Shown one piece after another: positions 1 through 12,130 of a DNA stretch of 64,000 bases. The DNA comes from Gordius sp. MW1 (lineage: Eukaryota > Nematomorpha > Gordioida > Gordea > Gordiidae), in the NCBI GenBank assembly GCA_964036665.1, contig OZ038526.1, forward strand, positions 31,558,001 to 31,622,000. The letters are read 5' to 3'. Numbering within the stretch: the stretch's first letter is position 1; every line of letters starts with the position of its first letter. The notes under the pieces are model-generated. The model saw nothing but the letters and a program-made list of their open reading frames with translations, was not told the DNA's origin and made no database searches. The translations under genes and the position numbers were made by a program.

Positions 1-216
1 CAACTTTTATGCAGTCACATAACTAAGCATAACAATAACATTAATTATGACCAATTTTCTCTTCACATTTGAATAAATGTATCTAAATTTATTTCTTGTA
101 TATAAAACAAAGTTAAACATACACAAAATAGAAATAAATCAAAATCTTGCAAACCGCGCTAAATGCAATCGTTAAATAACATGCTATTAATGCGCACCCA
201 AAATAAGTATATATAT

Positions 217-390
217 TGATAATTCACGCTGGTTAGAATTTAATAGAGAACTAATGTAAAAAATTGCGTACTACAAGTGATTTAAAATATTATTAATAAG
301 TGTTAAACAAGATAACTTCCTCTAACCCAAGTGTTGACCTCTCTCAGCAGGGTCTTTGGATATGATTCCTTGACAGGCAGCTATTTTTTT
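217..390 (+). repeat. Dispersed 170-bp repeat, copy 1
   Basis: Matches 10836-11008 over its length with about 15 differences; both contain TTGCGTACTACAAGT and TTGACCTCTCTCAGCAG. No ORF or termini recognised. Positions 1-216 are AT-rich with nothing recognised. Confidence 0.7.
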
Positions 391-393
391 AAT

Positions 394-1985
394 TGCTATG
401 CAATTTATGGGCTCGTTTTTGGTTGTCCGTCGTCCGTCGTCCCTCGTCCGTCGTCCACCAAGTTATTGGCGCCAGCTTTGTGACCTGGATATCCCGGGTT
501 CAAGCCAGGGAGAGGACGATTTTTATTTTAATTTTTTTAAATTAAATTAATATTTTGTTCTTGTTAATACCATTGATAATATGAATTTTTGACCATCCGC
601 TGGCTACTGACTAATGAAAAAAATGACCATTGGCCAAATAAAGCGAAATTTTTAATTGCTATATGCAATTTATGGTATTTTTTCGTCTTTGAATAGGTTA
701 ACATTGATAATTACCCTATGCCCTTTCCTACAAGGGCCTACGCCTCTACTGATATGGGTCCCTGTGCCCCTTACCAAAGCCTATGCCTTTACTGATATGG
801 GTCTCTGTGCCCCTTACCAAACCCTATGCCTTTACTAATGTGGGTTCGAATCCCGAAGAGGGCAAAATTTTTGTTTATTTTTTAAATTAAATTAATATAT
901 TGTTCTTGTTAATACCATTGATAATGTGACCTTTTGGCCATCCGCTGGCTACTGACCAATGAAAAAAATGACCATTGGCCAAAGTATAAATCGAAATTTT
1001 TTTTCGTTTTTGAATTGATTAATATTGATAATTATCCTATGCCCTTCCCTACAAGGGTCTATGTTTCATTATCTATATAATGTCACGCTCTTCGGTGTCT
1101 TGCACCGAATGTCTTGTCACGCATCGAATGTCTTCTCACGCTGTTTACTATTAATTTTAATTAATTTAACTAGTTTGTGGGTTCGAATCCCGGAGTTTTT
1201 TTTGACTCTTATGATTGTTCTTGTTACTTCCATTGATAATAAAACTTTTTGGCCGTCCGCTGGCTGCTGACCAATGGAAAAAAATGACCATTGGCGAAAA
1301 TGGATATCGAAATTATTTTTTTCTTTTTTTTTTGACTATTATGATTGTTCCTGTTACTACCATTGCTATTGTGACTTTTTGGCCGTCCGTTGGCTGCTGA
1401 CCAATGGAAAAAAATGACCATTGGCCAAAATGTGATTCGAAAATTTTTTTTTCGTTTTTTTTTAACTATTATGAATTTATATCCACTTTTACCGTGTCCT
1501 GGCTGCTGACCAATGGAAAAAAATGACCATTATGTGATTCAAAAATTTAGTTTTTTTTTGACTATTATGGATTTATATCCACTTTTACCGTGTCCTGGCT
1601 GCTGACCAATGGATAAAATGACCATTGGCCAAAATGTGATTCGAAAATTTTATTTTCGTTTTTTTTGACTCTTATGAATTTATATCCACTTTTACCGTGT
1701 CCTGGCTGCTGACCAATGGAAAAAAATGACCATTGGCCAAATTGTGAATCGAAATTTTTTTCCGTTTTTTCTACTCTTATGATTGTTCCTGTTAATACCA
1801 TTGATAATATGACTTTTTGGCCGTCCGCTGGCTGCTGACCAATGGAAAAAAATGACCATTGGCCAAAGTGAGCATTAAAATTTTTTTTCCGTTTTTTTTG
1901 GCTATCATTGACTTATAGAGTATCTGTTGGTACTGACCAATGAAAAAAAATGACCATTGGCCAAATTTTATATATAACCTAAAAA
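394..1985 (+). repeat. HINE/Helentron-like composite with hairpin minisatellite
   Basis: Starts with AATTGCTATGCAATTTATGG, then GTCCGTC repeats, a B-box remnant, and at least eight units of a 95-130 bp minisatellite. Each unit carries GGCCGTCCGCTGGCTGCTG and then TGACCAATGG, an A run and CCATTGGCCA, which forms a 10-bp hairpin with one mismatch. Spacing between units varies. An about 49-bp tandem unit with TTACTGATATGGGTC lies at 712-840. There are no genes; short ORFs here are repeat by-products. Confidence 0.65.
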
Positions 1986-2024
1986 TTTATTATAGATGGT
2001 CTAACAGACAGCCAACTATGTAAT

Positions 2025-2487
2025 ATATATTTTTAACCTTATAAATGCATATATATTTTTTATTGGGTTAATATATTTCATTTAATTAGATTGTAATTTC
2101 ATAGAAAACCTAAAAAGTAATAGTTAAAAAAATATAGGTATTAGATTCTAATTTACGATACAATATATTGATAGAAACTAACACAAAATTCGAAACCTCC
2201 TTCAAAGGTATAATCATAGCCCGTTCTTTCTAATTAAATTCAATCTACTCTTAAACTATTAAAACACGAATTGTACTTTATTAGATGGCGCGCGTAAGTT
2301 TATATAATTAGTAAAAATTTTTACGTGTTTAGATATTACACCGCACGTGTGGCCGGGAAATGTCCGATATTTTAAAACGAAAAGGTATTTTAGGAATCTG
2401 AAAAGGCTATTTTACCCCTGGCCGCCCTGGGCACCTACGGGTAAAGTTTCGAGCGAATCGGGCGGGTAGTTTCAGAATTTAGCCCTT
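2025..2487 (+). repeat. Interspersed repeat, copy 1 (long version)
   Basis: Shares about 450 bp with 15650-16103, including the block around ACACCGCACGTGTGGC and the end GCCGCCCTGGGCACCTACGG. There is no ORF. A SINE head follows in both copies, so the segment was copied as part of a larger unit. Confidence 0.7.
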
Positions 2488-2499
2488 TTTTAAAACTAA

Positions 2500-3157
2500 A
2501 AGGAATTTTTATTTCAGTTTTTTTTTTTTAAAATTAAATTAATATTATGTTCTTGTTAATACCATTGATAATTTGACTTTTTGACCGTCCGCTGGCTACT
2601 GACCGATGAAATATATTGATTTTCTAAACATAAAACAGAACTTTATTATTTCATCATCTATATAAATAACATAAAAACTTCTACTATTTAAATACCAGCA
2701 TGGTGTGACGGGTTATAGCGCACGGCTTGTAAACAGAGTGACCTGGATGTCCCGGGTTCAAGCTCGGGAGAGGGCAAAATTTTAATTTTTTTTTAATTAA
2801 ATTAATATTTTGTTCTTGTTAATATCATTGATAATATGACTTTTTAATCGTCCGCAGGCTACTGACCAATGGAAAAAATGACCATTGGCCAAATAAATCG
2901 AAATTTTTTTTCGTTTTTGAATTGGTTAACATTGATAATTACCCTATGCCCTCCCCTACAAGGGTCTATAACTAATTATTTTGCATTTAATACCCCCCTA
3001 TAGGCATTCTCGCCTCTTCCTACCTTTCTCGCTCATAAATTGCATAGCAAATATGCTACGTTTATACGGAGTATAGATGAGTCCCCCCCCCCCTTCCCTT
3101 CCCCTACCCCCCTTCCCCTACTCCCCTTCCCACGAGGGCCGAAGGCCCGAGTTTTTT
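2500..3157 (+). repeat. HINE-like element, 3' half with terminal stem-loop
   Basis: Hairpin minisatellite units are followed by an inverted copy of the 5' start motif (ATAAATTGCATAGCAAAT near 3035), a C/T-rich tract (3070-3130) and the stem-loop GGGCCGAAGGCCC (3136-3148) near the end. The same order recurs at 16400-16605 and, inverted, at 30246-30780 and 35300-35560. Confidence 0.55.
2694..2776 (+). mobile_element. tRNA-derived SINE head, second copy
   Basis: Same family as 16145-16216 and preceded by the same 40-bp lead-in. The A box region reads GGGTTATAGCGC and the B box CGGGTTCAAGCTCGGG. An 11-bp insertion separates it from a normal tRNA fold. Related B-box remnants occur at 496, 843, 1180, 13606 and 44700 on +, and near 34435, 34730, 34760 and 37025 on -. 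Confidence 0.55.
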
Positions 3158-3340
3158 TAGTGAAGGATGTAATTTTTTATACCATCCTAATAATTAAGGT
3201 TAAAAATGATGGATTATGTTTAAAACAATATGATGACATGTGAGTGTGAGTTTGTTATTGTTAGTAAGACGAATACGCATACGCATAGGGATAATAGGGA
3301 ATAGAAGTCATTAAGAGGTGGGTGGGCAGGACGTTATATA

Positions 3341-4250
3341 GGGGAGACCGGGGCCTGAATAGCCATAAAAAATTAAACCACTTTGAAAAAAAAACTAATG
3401 ATTATTTTTTCAATTTTTTTGTTGGAACGTAATTTTAAGGTTTATTTTTACTATCGGAAAAAAATTTGGATTTAAAAAATTAATAGTTTTTACATATTAA
3501 ATATAAAAAAAAAATCCTAAAAATTAAAAAAATGCCCGGGGCAAGTTATAGCCCCTTTCGTGGGATAGATTATCTCTTACGATTTCACTTTCTATTGGTG
3601 TATGCTAACTCAAATCAATAAAAAGATTGTTTTATTACAAAAAAAACATAGAGAATGCAAATGAATATGGTTATATTTTACATAATACAAATAAAAAAGG
3701 CTCATGAAGACAATCTGATTTAGGTACCCATAAAAAACAAAGCAATGGAAGAATCTTTAAATAGTCTATTAATATTCCAAATTACACTAACATAAATTAT
3801 TATTAAACAAAACTATTGTTTTTTAAATCTTGACATTTGTCTACGCAATGAAAAATGGCTACTACTAGCCCCTCACCGACTACCCCCGCCCCCTAATATT
3901 TTATACAAATATAAATTTATTATATTATATTGCTAATAAAAAATTTAAAATTAGGCAATATTTATAGAGTAAATATCCCTTTATAAGATAAAACTTAAAT
4001 TAGTCCAAAATATGCAGGCTAAAAAATTTTATGCGCAAAATACAAAATTTTGTCTAGGCTACTAACAGCCCGAAAAATCGTTTTTCCTCTATAAAAATTT
4101 TAAATTTTATTTCTAAACAAAAAATTTTTTACTTATACCTTATGGAAAAATACACATATGGTTTAAATTTTAATTGTATATCATTATTATTTTAAAAAAT
4201 AATTACAAAGATAATAATAGCCCCGGGCTACGACTAGCCCCGGTCTCCCC
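3341..4250. mobile_element. 910-bp TIR element flanked by TA
   Basis: Inverted termini GGGGAGACCGGGGC (3341-3354) and GCCCCGGTCTCCCC (4237-4250) sit directly between TA dinucleotides (3339-3340 and 4251-4252), the target used by Tc1/mariner-like elements. The motif GGCTAC.ACTAGCCCC and variants recur internally (near 3858, 4048, 4218). It has no transposase ORF, so it is non-autonomous. Confidence 0.7.
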
Positions 4251-5049
4251 TACTCTAATGCAGTGTATTTGTAGGGTTAATTATAAGGAACAATATGAAC
4301 ATACATAACGATACGTGATGATGAAAAGATTGTATCCAAAACGTTACTCCTGCCATTCCCAAATTGTATTGCAAAAATAATCTTATAATATAAGGTAAGT
4401 AAACATTTTATCTATCTTCATATTTGAAGTTAGATTGTTATCTACGGTACAGTACATTTTTTTATATTGTTTAAAATTTATCATTTCTACAATATTTAAC
4501 AAAATTAACTTTAAAATTTTTTGTTAAGATTTAAATAGTATAAATAAAGTAAAATGCAGAAAATTGTAGATATTAAAAATTAGTATTACTTATGTTGTAG
4601 ATGTTGTATTTACATGTCTGCATTAAATTATTAATTTGTTTATTTTAAGTATTCACACAGCAGAGAATAACGCCTACGCAATTGAGCCTACTCAAATGAG
4701 CTAAGGGAGACTGCGCGTGAACCGGCCATAAATTCTAGAAAAATTAACGAGAAAGAGAGGTTGCATAGACACCGCATACACATCTCATACATCGTCATAC
4801 GTCCCTAAACTATTATTGATAGTCCGTTACTCCCTGTATTTGGTCGACATTAATATACAACGTATTGTGATTCAACTTCTTTGTTTACATAATATTATAC
4901 CGTGAACATTCGTCCTGGCAATATGTTATCTACTCCGGTGTTTAATAAACTGGTTGTTATGAAAACTTATATAATAATCACAGGACTATGTAAAAAAAAT
5001 TTCATTTTATGAGCGATAATCTAAATTAAGATTTTAAAGTGTCAGGTCA

Positions 5050-5300
5050 TTCATATCAAAGGTCAGATTTGTTTGGAATTTTCTGCCCGAACCCGGCACG
5101 ATTAAATTTTTTTACTTCATTGCCCGCCCGACCCAACTAAGTGTCCGCCCGGGCCCGCCCGAATCGTTTAAGCTGCCCGAATTGCCCGGCCCGAAATATT
5201 AAATTTGCCCGTTAATCCCGAATTTATGCGATCCCAAATAGAGGTCAGATTTGTTTAAAATTTTCTGTCCGAACCTGGCGCGGTCCAAATTTTTATCCAA
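5050..5300. repeat. CCCG-rich MITE fragments
   Basis: Two starts of the family seen at 36135-36949: GGTCAGATTTGTTTGGAA (5044) and GAGGTCAGATTTGTTTAAAA (5241), separated by GCCCGCCCGA repeats. Relatives: 25010-25140, 37985-38100, 44730-44760, 55894-56228 and 62635-63080. Confidence 0.45.
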
Positions 5301-5339
5301 ATTGCCCGCCTGAACCTTTCTACATCCGACATACAATTC

Positions 5340-6760
5340 ATTAAAAGTAGGGCAAATATCATGGCCGACGCTCTTTCGCGAACAGAGATAGATTCCATAC
5401 AACTTACAAATACGTCAATCCCAGAAAAGATAGCTATGTCACAAAAACAGGAACAATACTCAACCGAAGAGCTTGGATCCCTTAAATTGGAGCAATGTTC
5501 AATTTCAGGTACGAATTTAACTCTTACCTGCGCATCTACTACAATTCCGAGACCCTTAGTACCCAAGAGCCCACGACGCGAAGTTTTTGAGCACCTACAT
5601 GGTCTGTCGCATCCAGCCTCCCGCCCACACCAAATTTGATTTCCAAACGTTTCGTCTGGCCTGGAATGAATAAAGATGTACGAGATTGGACGAAACATTG
5701 CATTCCATGCCAAAAATGCAAGGTTAATAGACACACCATTATAGTCCCAGCCACTTTTGCGCCGGACGCAAGATTCAGTCATGTTCGTTTGGACCTCGTG
5801 GGCCCATTACCGCCTTCTAATGGACACATTTACATTTTTAACGCCGTCGATCATTTCACCCGGTGGCCTGTTGCAATCCCAATCCCCGATGCACCAGCTG
5901 AAACTATAGCCCGAACATTTTTGACGCACTGAATAGCTAACTATGGAATACCCAGCACATTAACTACAGACCTAGGACCCCAATTCCAATCTGCCTTATT
6001 AAACACTTATCTATTTTATTATGTTACCATCATATAACCACTACAGCTTACCATCCACAAGCCAATGGTAAGGTGGAGAGATTATCGACAGCTAAAAAGT
6101 TCGATTACCGCAAACGAAGACACTACCAATTGGTCTGATCGAATTCCTTTTGTACTCCTAGGTATTCAAAGCACCGTCAAGGAAGACTTATCCTGTTTAA
6201 GCGCTGAACTGGTATACGGCACCTCTTTGAGACTGCCAGGAGACTTCTTGCAACCTTCAAATTGCGACATAAATGCCGCGGATTACATCCATCGACTTCG
6301 GAAGCAGTTTGATCACGTTCGTTTCACGGCCCCCAGACCATCAAATATCATACAACAGATTACCGACAATTTGGTTACACCACTCACGTATTTGTTAAAA
6401 TTGACCGGCATCGGAAAGCTTTAGTCCCTCCGTACGAAGGTCCTTTACAAGGTAATCGAAAAACATTCTAAATATTTTGTCATAGACTACAATAAAAAAA
6501 GACCATTTAAATTGATCGTCTAAAGCCAGCCTTCCTTGAAACGAAACCCGATGACCCTGATCTCCTAAAGCCGTACCGGTCCCCTCCAAACCAATCTAGC
6601 TTAAGCGAACCTACCATACAACCAGCTATGTTCAGTCCTACCAAAGCAAACGATTCTTCTTTTCCAACAATTAAACCCACTCCCACACTAATCACTCCCA
6701 AGTCCGGATGTCAAGTTCACTAGCCCAAGAAATTATTAATTTTATTTACCGTTTAATGTC
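5340..6760 (+). pseudogene. Ty3/Gypsy pol relic (RNase H end and integrase)
   Basis: Begins at the RNase H end (MADALSRTEIDSIQL) and continues into integrase: HCIPCQKCKVNRH (part of the HHCC finger), LDLVGPLPPSNGHIY (first Asp), TTDLGPQFQS (second Asp) and ANGKVERLS (Glu). In-frame stops near 5931 and frameshifts near 6000 and 6060 show decay. Gag, protease and RT are missing. A polypurine tract (about 6761-6771) leads into the LTR. Confidence 0.85.
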
Positions 6761-6776
6761 TAGGAAGGGGATTATT

Positions 6777-7079
6777 TGTAGGATATTTTGGCGGGTTGAC
6801 AAGATGAATGTACAGAATAGTCAACACAGCGGAGATATCCACGCGAAAGAATGAAAATAATCAAGAATATTCTAGAACAACCGTTTTTTAGATATAAAGC
6901 AATCATTCAATAAGGATTATTATTCATTAATTTACTATTCACTCTTAACTATGCTACAGTCCACCACTCTACTTCACATTTTATCTTCACATCAACACCC
7001 CATTATTCTTGCTCTACTTACGTTCGCTGTTACTTCGCGTTGATAAAGCATATCGCGTTAATAAAGTATATATTCAACA
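6777..7079 (+). repeat. 3' LTR of the Gypsy relic
   Basis: Begins TGTAGGATATTTTGGCGGG right after AGGAAGGGGATTATT and ends ATATTCAACA, the TG...CA form. Aligns with 29109-29449, with shared GTTGACAAGATGAATGTA and a late AATAAAG polyadenylation-like signal. No 5' LTR is seen. Confidence 0.7.
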
Positions 7080-7383
7080 GCATATTTTTAATAGGGACAT
7101 GTAGACAAAAGAAAAAATTACATCTAAATGATCATATTGTTTAACCAACTCGGCTTTTGCTTACAAGTTTTTACTAAATTAAACTATCTTCTTTCACGTA
7201 TTCACATATACGACAATTCACCAATGATTAATGAAGACATTTATCAATAATGATTTTAAAAAATTTTATAAATAAAGGCTATGCGCATTATATAAATTAC
7301 TTAATATAACCTAAATAAACAAGGTAAAAATTTAAAAATTGCGATCGCGTTGAAATGACAAATTATAATTCCGATTTCCTGTT

Positions 7384-9400
7384 TTAAAAAAAAGTTTCCC
7401 TTTTGTCAAGGGTATTGACAGCTATACGGCGCCCCAATTCTTTCAGAAGGGCTTGGGTTTTAGGGCCTATTGTTATAAGGGTAGTGGTCACTATAGGGCA
7501 GAAAAGGAGTGAGGAATTAAGTTCTGCGTATTTAGCGGACTTTATTCTTTCAGAATCGACAAGGGGGTCTTTGTTTTGGTTTGAGGGTGCAAAGGCATCC
7601 GGACAAGTGTAGTCCCATGCTAGGCATAGCCCTTTTGCCCCTGGTATGAGGGTCTGTCCATCGGGTCTCTTCTTGCCGCTAAGGCAAAGACCATTAGGCT
7701 CCAATTGGGAGGGAAAGCCAGCCTTATTGAAAGTCTTCTGTAGAAGAGCATTAACAGATGTGTGACCTAAAAATCTGGCCTTATTGAATTTGCAATGTAG
7801 GCCGTGATGACCTTTTGTACCTACAGATGAGCCACATAAGTTGCATTGGTGGGGGGCAACTATATCACAACCTAGGCGGAGCCCTGTTGCGATCCTGAAC
7901 TCCTTGTTTGAGAGTTGAAGGTCATGGGTCCGACTTGGGATGGCCTCCAACCACTCGTGGCCGGACCTTGATGCAAAACTTCTTAAAGCTGGTAACTCCT
8001 CCAACGAAGCGCCCGATATAAGAGTTTTAAGGGCATGGTCGTAGAGAGGAGTGTTCCAACTTTTTTGAGAGTTTATGGTAGGGAATGGAGTGTTAGGGTC
8101 GGACAAAGAGCTCCACATGTCGAGAGCGATTTGGGTAAAGGGATCTGGTTGATCGATTATTTTGTCGATGATTGGTTTGGATGAAAGTCGACTCGAGATG
8201 AAGGCCGACAAAGCTACTAGAGGGGGTGATCTCAGGCCCAAACCACCATATTTTGTGGGGAGACACGCTTGTTTCCATTGGGACCCTGTAAAAGAAAGGT
8301 TTGTGATTTCCTCGACTACACCTTTGAGTTTTCGGTCGAATATAGATAGAGCATTAGGATTTAAAAATGAGGTGGATGACCTGAAGATATGATTTATCTT
8401 GGGTAAAGAATAGCAGTTTTTAATTAAAAAGAAAGCCTGGTGGGCTGGCAAGTAAGAAAGGAGGGGTTTGATTTCTACTAGTTTTTGTATTGTCGCTGTT
8501 AATGATTGTTACAAGGGTGTGAGCCACCTATGGGAGATCCTAAGTGCGTTAGTTCGTTAGGGTGAATATGTTTGAAAGCGTCAAAGTATGGGTCTAGGCT
8601 TAAAGAGTCGGTATTGTTTTTGCAAACCTCGGTCTTGCTATGATTTAGATGGAGACCAATTTTTGAAGCCTCGACTTCTAGATAAGAGAGGGCTTCTTTG
8701 ACGTCTTCGGCATTTCCCTTGATGGTACCATCGTCTAGGTACCACAAGTTGAGTGATAGATTATATTTAGAGGCTAGGTCTTCAGTCAGGGATTTTATAC
8801 CTAGGCAGAATAGTAGGGGGCCTAGCGGGTCTCCTTGTTGAATGCCGTCACTCGATGCAATTATTTTGGAATTAAAGTTGAGCATGGAAGTAGGAGCGTA
8901 GCATGCGTTAAGGAAAATGGAGTACTCGGGAAGAGATTTGTAAGCCTCGGTTAAGAAGTGTGACCTGTAAATCGTGTTAAATGCGTTTTTGAAGTCAATC
9001 TTAGCTAGGATCGAATGGTCGGGATGGGCTAGGGCTATGCGAACAGCGTGAGAGGCGATTTCACAACCACCCTTGGTTCCGAAACCTAGTTGGATAGGAG
9101 CTAATTGATCTGCAATGTCGGATTTTACTCGTGCAATGATAAGTTTGCAGCATATGCGTCTAAAAATTGAACCCATGGCAATTGGACGAAGGCCACCATC
9201 AGGTTTGGTAAGAGATATTAAGGTGGCCCCAAAAAAATAGGGAGAGATCGCGTCAGGTACTAAGCCTTTAATAACCTGGTTAAGGAAGGTTGCTAGGGTG
9301 GATGTGAAGTGGCCAGACCTGTCAATGTGAGGTCTTGTTAATTCTATTAAATGTGAAGCACGGAAGCCGTCTAAACCAGAACCTACTAAGGATTTTAAAA
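7384..9400 (-). mobile_element. LINE relic with RT and C-terminal endonuclease-like domain, copy 1
   Basis: Read from 9400 to 7384. The RT runs from about 9400 to 8500, with PDGGLRPIAMG, QLGFGTKGGCEIASHA, KIDFKNAFNT, GIQQGDPLGPLLFCLGI and the catalytic YLDDGT. A frameshift near 8510 separates it from an open C-terminal frame (8451-7384) carrying CNLCG ... HHGLHC (zinc-binding) and RPDG ... AWDYTC. The latter looks like the PD-(D/E)xK-style endonuclease tail of R2-type LINEs. The 5' end is missing, as is common after target-primed insertion. Clade placement is inference. Confidence 0.85.
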
Positions 9401-10835
9401 AAAAAAATTCACCAATTAATTCAGACTTTGGTCAGGATTTAAAAATTAGAAAATGATTTTTAAAAAAATACAAGAGGTGAAATCTTTAAAAGTATATCAA
9501 AATTTGTTGAATTTAAAAGAAATTTGGGGTAAGGGGACGATTTAGGGAATCTAAGATTAAATCCAAAATATTTAAATGACTATTTTAAAGTTCACTATAA
9601 TAAAAAAAAACCTTTTACCGAATTACCTAAAGTTTGAAAGATTGTTGCCAGATATCTGTTTATTACTAATGATTCTAAACCCACCGGCGGTTAGATTTTT
9701 TGACTCTTAACCTATTTTAATTAAATAATCAACATCATTTTTGGCAGACACGCCCGCCTCGATAACTTAATCCTGGCCGCCTCCCCGGATGGTCTACCCT
9801 ACACTTATTATTTATACAAATTGTTGTATTATTATATTTACTAGTCGTTCCTTTAATACATGTATTGTAATTTTACTAACGCTTTACCTTTAAGTATTTG
9901 TATCGTGTGGAATTGTTTATAGCGAATTAATTTGGCCATCAGTTATCGTTGTTAAATTTAAGTTAGGCCTAACGCTCTAATGCCTTCTTTTATATCTACC
10001 TGAAATATACTTCTATTTATAGTTTTTGCCAATTGCTAATTCATGTACATGTTTGATACATGAGCCTCCTCGAAAAAAATGTAATACTGTTTATATTAAT
10101 ATGAGCAATAGACTATTTGCCAAACTTAGATGGATTCTGAAATAGTAAAATTCTTTGTTATCCCAATTGTCGTAAAAGTTTAATTTTCTTCTACGGCCAT
10201 AATTAAAATTTCGCCTCCATTTTTCTGAAACATATCCCAATTTTTCTCTGTTTGTATATGTGTTATCAAACGAACAATAAAAAAGAACGGTATATGGGAT
10301 ATAAGGCCGACAGAATAGAGAAGGTTGATGAATTCTCGTAGATGGTGGGAAGAGACGTGTTGACCTAAGACTAACAAAATTTAAAGGCATGGTAAGAGGA
10401 CTAGTAAGACGCTTACATAGCGAAAGTTATGAAGACAAAAGCGGGGAATACAATAGTAATTTAGCGTCAAGATATTTTTATCAAAGAGGAAAGTTTTTCA
10501 AGAAATCCGCATTTTATTCATCTAGCTGTGCCTGGCCAAGCGTTGCTTTGGCTTAGTTCTGTATCAGCTTAATAATTAGTACGTATTGATAGGACCTATA
10601 TGAAACAATTTGGGTCATCTTTAGGAGGGTTTATGATTTAAACATATATAATGCTGTGTTAATAATAAATATCATTAACTTAATAATAGAAATGGCTTAT
10701 TAATTCATAATTAAATAGATTTATTATAAGATACATATCAGCTAGTTTCTAATTTCATAGGGTAAAGTGCGATGTTTAGCGATTATATGCATAATTGGGT
10801 AACAAAAGTTTATAAGTTATGAACCACTGGTGTAT

Positions 10836-11008
10836 AAATATTGATAATTCACGCTAATTAGAATTTAATATAGAAATAATGTAAAATTTGCGTACTACAA
10901 GTAATTTAAAGTATTATTAATAAGTGTTAAACAAGATTACTTCCTCCGACACAAGTGTTGACCTCTCTCAGCAGATTCTTTGGATCTGAGTCTTTGACAG
11001 ACAGCTAA
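10836..11008 (+). repeat. Dispersed 170-bp repeat, copy 2
   Basis: Direct-orientation match of 217-390. Between this and the LINE end at 9400 the sequence (9401-10835) is AT-rich with no gene or repeat that I can identify. Confidence 0.7.
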
Positions 11009-11039
11009 TTTTTATCTTCTAATAGCTTATTCGGGTATA

Positions 11040-12130
11040 TATTTCGAACGACTTTGAATGATATTTGGGGAGATTCACTTGAGTTTGCCTTTGGGTTAAC
11101 GGTCGTCTGCGATCGTTTTCTTTGCATTCGTACATGGTAAGAGTTGATTTCATCACCGTTAAAATTGAATGGCACTTCCCAATTGAGCTTGCTCCGGGGG
11201 TCGTTGCTTTAATGTCACGTCACATCAATGGCTGACGAAAGACCATGTATTGGGCGTCATTGAGTTCAGGATACTCTACCCAATGTTTTCGATTTAGGCA
11301 AACAAAATAAACTTCATTACTCTCCTCCAAGAGAGCGAGACAGAAACATCGTTGCCACCCTAAGTCGTTCAGGCCGCTCCTCAATGAGAGCTATTGACTC
11401 CTCGATCTAACGGGTAAGGATATACTATATATCAGCCATCGGCGCCGACACAGGTGCCAGCGACATCACTATTTGTAAAAATATTGTAACCTGCGGTATC
11501 TTGCATAATACACAACTCCGCCCCATATTACCTGGGAGCTACACTCCAAGCCAGGTAATCTTGGACTTGACTACGATGGTATTACCCCTCATCAAACCCG
11601 TGTGGCGTTCCAGTAATTAATCAGATTAACCGAATATATAAATCACACGATGCGCAACCAGCAAAAATATTTGCTTAACCAAGCGACCTCATCAAATCTA
11701 TTTAGAAGTGATACGGCGTATAGCCAAAACAGGTCATTACTGGCATTGAGCCCTTGAAAATAAATTTGCATATTAGTTCAACGTGCGCCCATGCAAAACC
11801 AAATATAATACCCGAACTATCGCCGTACACGCACTGCTTTATACCGACATAAATTTTTCAGACTTGGCCCTACCGTCCCTATGCACCGCTTTTACCCATC
11901 AGCGCATATTGACCATACTGCCCTGCACATGCAACTTTCATGAATAACGTTAAATACCAGCGCGTCGTTTTGTCGACTTGCCATATTCCGATCATCGATT
12001 CGGAATCGCAATAGCATCCAATAGCGTCGAAATTGCAAATCTTCGGCGCTCGATTATCGCACTGCTCGGTACCAACTGATCAGAACATTGATGGACGATG
12101 ATTGAGGGTCACATGCGCGGCAATTATATT
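11040..12130 (+). pseudogene. Possible decayed retroelement segment
   Basis: Base composition is closer to even here than in the flanks, and one frame near 11448 reads GADTGASDITICKN, like a retroviral-type aspartic protease active site (DTGAS). No further motif is readable. It could be an old gag-protease relic of a Gypsy or related element. Confidence 0.3.

Noticed and set aside
590..1980. CRISPR-like array
   Set aside because: Repeat units are long, imperfect and unevenly spaced, spacers are related to each other, and the genome is eukaryotic.
7403..8392. ORFs on + within the LINE copy
   Set aside because: They are antisense shadows of the LINE frames on -, which carry the recognisable motifs.
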